Source: Flavobacterium aquiphilum (GTDB lineage: Bacteria > Bacteroidota > Bacteroidia > Flavobacteriales > Flavobacteriaceae). Taken from it: 64,000 nucleotides of DNA. The stretch's first letter is position 1, and the number at the start of each line of letters is the position of its first letter. Under the pieces are notes generated by a model that worked only from the letters and a program-made list of their open reading frames with translations, did no database searches and was not told the origin of the DNA. A program made the translations under genes and the position numbers. Where the stretch lies: assembly GCF_027111335.1 (NCBI RefSeq), contig NZ_CP114288.1, forward strand, positions 1,984,001-2,048,000. Direction: 5' to 3'. Positions 62,182 through 64,000 of this stretch are shown here, in pieces.

Positions 62182-64000
62182 TTATTTTTCAGTAAATGTT
62201 CTAAAATCAAACCATAAATTCATTGATATTCCGTCATCTCCTTTTTTGATACGGATGTTGGTTGGCTGGCTTTCAGGGCCTTGTTGTTCCAAAGGTTTGA
62301 AATCCCTCATAGCCGGAATTTCATACATGAAAGAGATGTCACCTGCTGGAAAATCAGGCTGCGGATTACTTCCTGGGAATCCATTTTTAGGCAAATCGGG
62401 AGTAAATAATCGCAAGAACAAATTATCAGATTCGCTGAAAACTTTAAATGACGATGCTCCTGCTTTTAGGTTAGCACCCAACAAATTGGCGTGATAACCT
62501 TTGAATTCAGGGTAAATTAAATTCTCGAAACTTTCTCCCGTGATAGTTGTGTTGTAATTCTTTTCCCAAACGCCATAAGTAGTTCCTTTGATTCGGTTTT
62601 TCCAAACATGGTAAGGGCCTCTTCCAAACCATTTAATGCCTGTAACTTCTTTTTCAGGGAAACTGAAAGTGATTCCGAACGAATTGATTTTATCTTCAAA
62701 ATAAGCACCGTCAAAACCACCTGCATTTTCGGCATTTTTCAAGGCAAGAACTTCCATTTTAAACCTTCCGTCCGGGCACATTATCCATTTGATGTTGTTT
62801 AACCCACCGGAATAAGAGACTGTACAAACCGCATTTTCTCCTTCTTGCGAAATTTGAATATCTTTTAATTTGGCTTTCATCCCAATCGGGCGAGGGCCGT
62901 TTGTTAACGGAATAATAGACGTAGCATTTTTGATTGTCGAAATTTCTCCGGTTGTGCTGTCCAAAGTCACAGTAACATTATCTCCTGCTAATACAACTTG
63001 ATTTCCGTTGCGGGTCACAGTAGCTTTTGCTTTTGTTGCTTTTGAAATTAAAAATTTAGAAGCATAAAATTTTGGTTTATGAATTGGCCAAGTCCAAGTG
63101 TAAATTTCTTTCCCGAATTGGTCTTTTGCAGTAATCGACAAAACATCTCCTTCTAAAAAGTTGGAAGGAATAGCAAATTGTATTTTGCGTGTTTCACCCG
63201 GTTCAATACTTGGAATTTCGATTTTACCTGAATTGATATTTTTTGCGACAGCATCGGTATAAAGAACATCGGCATCCGATTTCATTATTTTATATTCCAT
63301 TGTGCAGGAATTCAAATTGCTGAACAGATAATCATTTGAGATTAAAAATGTACCGTCAAAAGTTTCTGTTACCTGTTTTGGATGAAATTGTATAGGAGCC
63401 CAAACTTCTTTTACGGTATAATAACTACCTTCTCTTTCACGATGAGGGCCAAGAATTCCGTCAGCTGCCAAAGAACCTTTAGAGTCAAATTTAGCATCTC
63501 CTTTCCAGTCCGAACGAAATACGGCTTCGTCTAACATCGCCCACATAAATCCTCCGGCAAACAGAGGGCTTTGTTTGTAGCGGGTCCAAAAATCTTCTAG
63601 CGCGGCTCCGTGACCATTATCGTAGGTTCCGTGCATGAATTCCGTTGGGAAAAATACGTTTTCACCGCTGTTGAATCGGTGCATACCTGTCAAATAAGTT
63701 GGATAGTGATGTGTGTCCCAACCATTGAAATCAGACCAAGGGTGAATAACGATTCTTTTTTGAGGGTCGTTTTCAGCAAATACTTTATCCACATCATAAT
63801 TCCATCCACCTTCGTTTCCATTGTCCCAAATGATTAACGATGGGTGATTAACATCACGGGTAATCATCTCGGTGGCGAGTTTTGTTCCGGTTTTGGTGTC
63901 ATACGAATTTTGCCAACCGGCCAATTCATTCAAAACAAACAACCCCAAAGAATCACAAACATCCATGAAATGATCGTCAGGAGGGTAGTGGCCTCGCACG
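62182..64000 (-). CDS. GH2 beta-galactosidase-like enzyme 3 (partial, N-terminus outside window)
   Basis: At least 605 residues are present, continuing past the right edge. The visible part begins inside the catalytic barrel (RGHYPPDDHFMDVCDSLG) with the acid/base Glu in WDNGNEGGWN and a probable nucleophile Glu in FFPTEFMHGTYD, then GGFMWAMLDEAVF and C-terminal beta-domains with a Bgal-small-chain-like region (WFGRGPYHVWKNRIKG and PEFKGYHAN). It differs from GH2 enzymes 1 and 2 in the nucleophile context and in the C-terminal region, so it probably has another specificity. It is upstream of the CE12 gene in the same minus-strand unit. Confidence 0.85.
   Translation of the reverse strand, partial: VRGHYPPDDHFMDVCDSLGLFVLNELAGWQNSYDTKTGTKLATEMITRDVNHPSLIIWDNGNEGGWNYDVDKVFAENDPQKRIVIHPWSDFNGWDTHHYPTYLTGMHRFNSGENVFFPTEFMHGTYDNGHGAALEDFWTRYKQSPLFAGGFMWAMLDEAVFRSDWKGDAKFDSKGSLAADGILGPHREREGSYYTVKEVWAPIQFHPKQVTETFDGTFLISNDYLFSNLNSCTMEYKIMKSDADVLYTDAVAKNINSGKIEIPSIEPGETRKIQFAIPSNFLEGDVLSITAKDQFGKEIYTWTWPIHKPKFYASKFLISKATKAKATVTRNGNQVVLAGDNVTVTLDSTTGEISTIKNATSIIPLTNGPRPIGMKAKLKDIQISQEGENAVCTVSYSGGLNNIKWIMCPDGRFKMEVLALKNAENAGGFDGAYFEDKINSFGITFSFPEKEVTGIKWFGRGPYHVWKNRIKGTTYGVWEKNYNTTITGESFENLIYPEFKGYHANLLGANLKAGASSFKVFSESDNLFLRLFTPDLPKNGFPGSNPQPDFPAGDISFMYEIPAMRDFKPLEQQGPESQPTNIRIKKGDDGISMNLWFDFRTFTEK

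Noticed and set aside
1..64000. tRNA, rRNA or insertion sequence genes
   Set aside because: I saw no cloverleaf-type, ribosomal or transposase sequences; the mobile-like signals are limited to short non-coding repeats.

Overview
The window looks like a chromosomal segment of a Flavobacterium-like member of the Bacteroidota. The support is AT-rich DNA, TAnnTTTG-type -7 promoter elements, few Shine-Dalgarno sites, SusC/SusD pairs, and several intergenic repeat families of a kind I associate with flavobacteria. Both ends cut through genes: the left edge holds a C-terminal peptidase fragment, and the right edge holds a glycoside hydrolase that continues outside the window.

Layout. 1-4.1 kb: the tail of a probable M1 peptidase, a small secreted cytochrome c, then an accessory stretch with an array of about 21-bp palindromes and several unrecognised genes on the minus strand. 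4.1-12.2 kb: a minus-strand tripartite efflux operon (TolC, RND pump, membrane fusion protein), divergent from a LytS/LytTR two-component pair. 12.2-14.1 kb: a thioredoxin-like protein and a 2'-5' RNA ligase-like protein. 14.2-64 kb: a very large polysaccharide utilization locus (PUL).

The PUL has two tandem, probably duplicated SusC-SusD pairs. Around them lie GH106 and GH78 alpha-L-rhamnosidase-type enzymes, two GH105 unsaturated-uronyl hydrolases, an acetylesterase fused to a GH43-like propeller, a SASA-type esterase, a double CE12 rhamnogalacturonan acetylesterase, GH28, PL9 and PL22-like pectin enzymes, three GH2 enzymes, GH43-like propellers, GH115, a sulfatase, a CBM9-PKD protein, a DUF4861 protein and L-rhamnose mutarotase. 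The combination points to acetylated rhamnogalacturonan I, or a related rhamnose- and uronate-rich polymer, with galactose/arabinogalactan-type and glucuronic acid decorations. The sulfatase is the odd member. Three unrelated secreted hypothetical genes and a repeat cluster (42.5-44.9 kb) split the PUL into two halves.

The most striking observation is a shared regulatory signal. At eight transcription units (GH106, both susC genes, the SASA esterase, the propeller-rhaM unit, the CBM9-PKD gene and two divergent GH43-like genes) there are two half-sites resembling RCAGGAYnnn exactly 10 bp apart. The promoter-proximal half-site begins exactly 28 bp before a TAnnTTTR -7 element in all eight cases, on both strands. 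This defines a likely PUL-wide activator regulon. No candidate regulator is encoded in the window.
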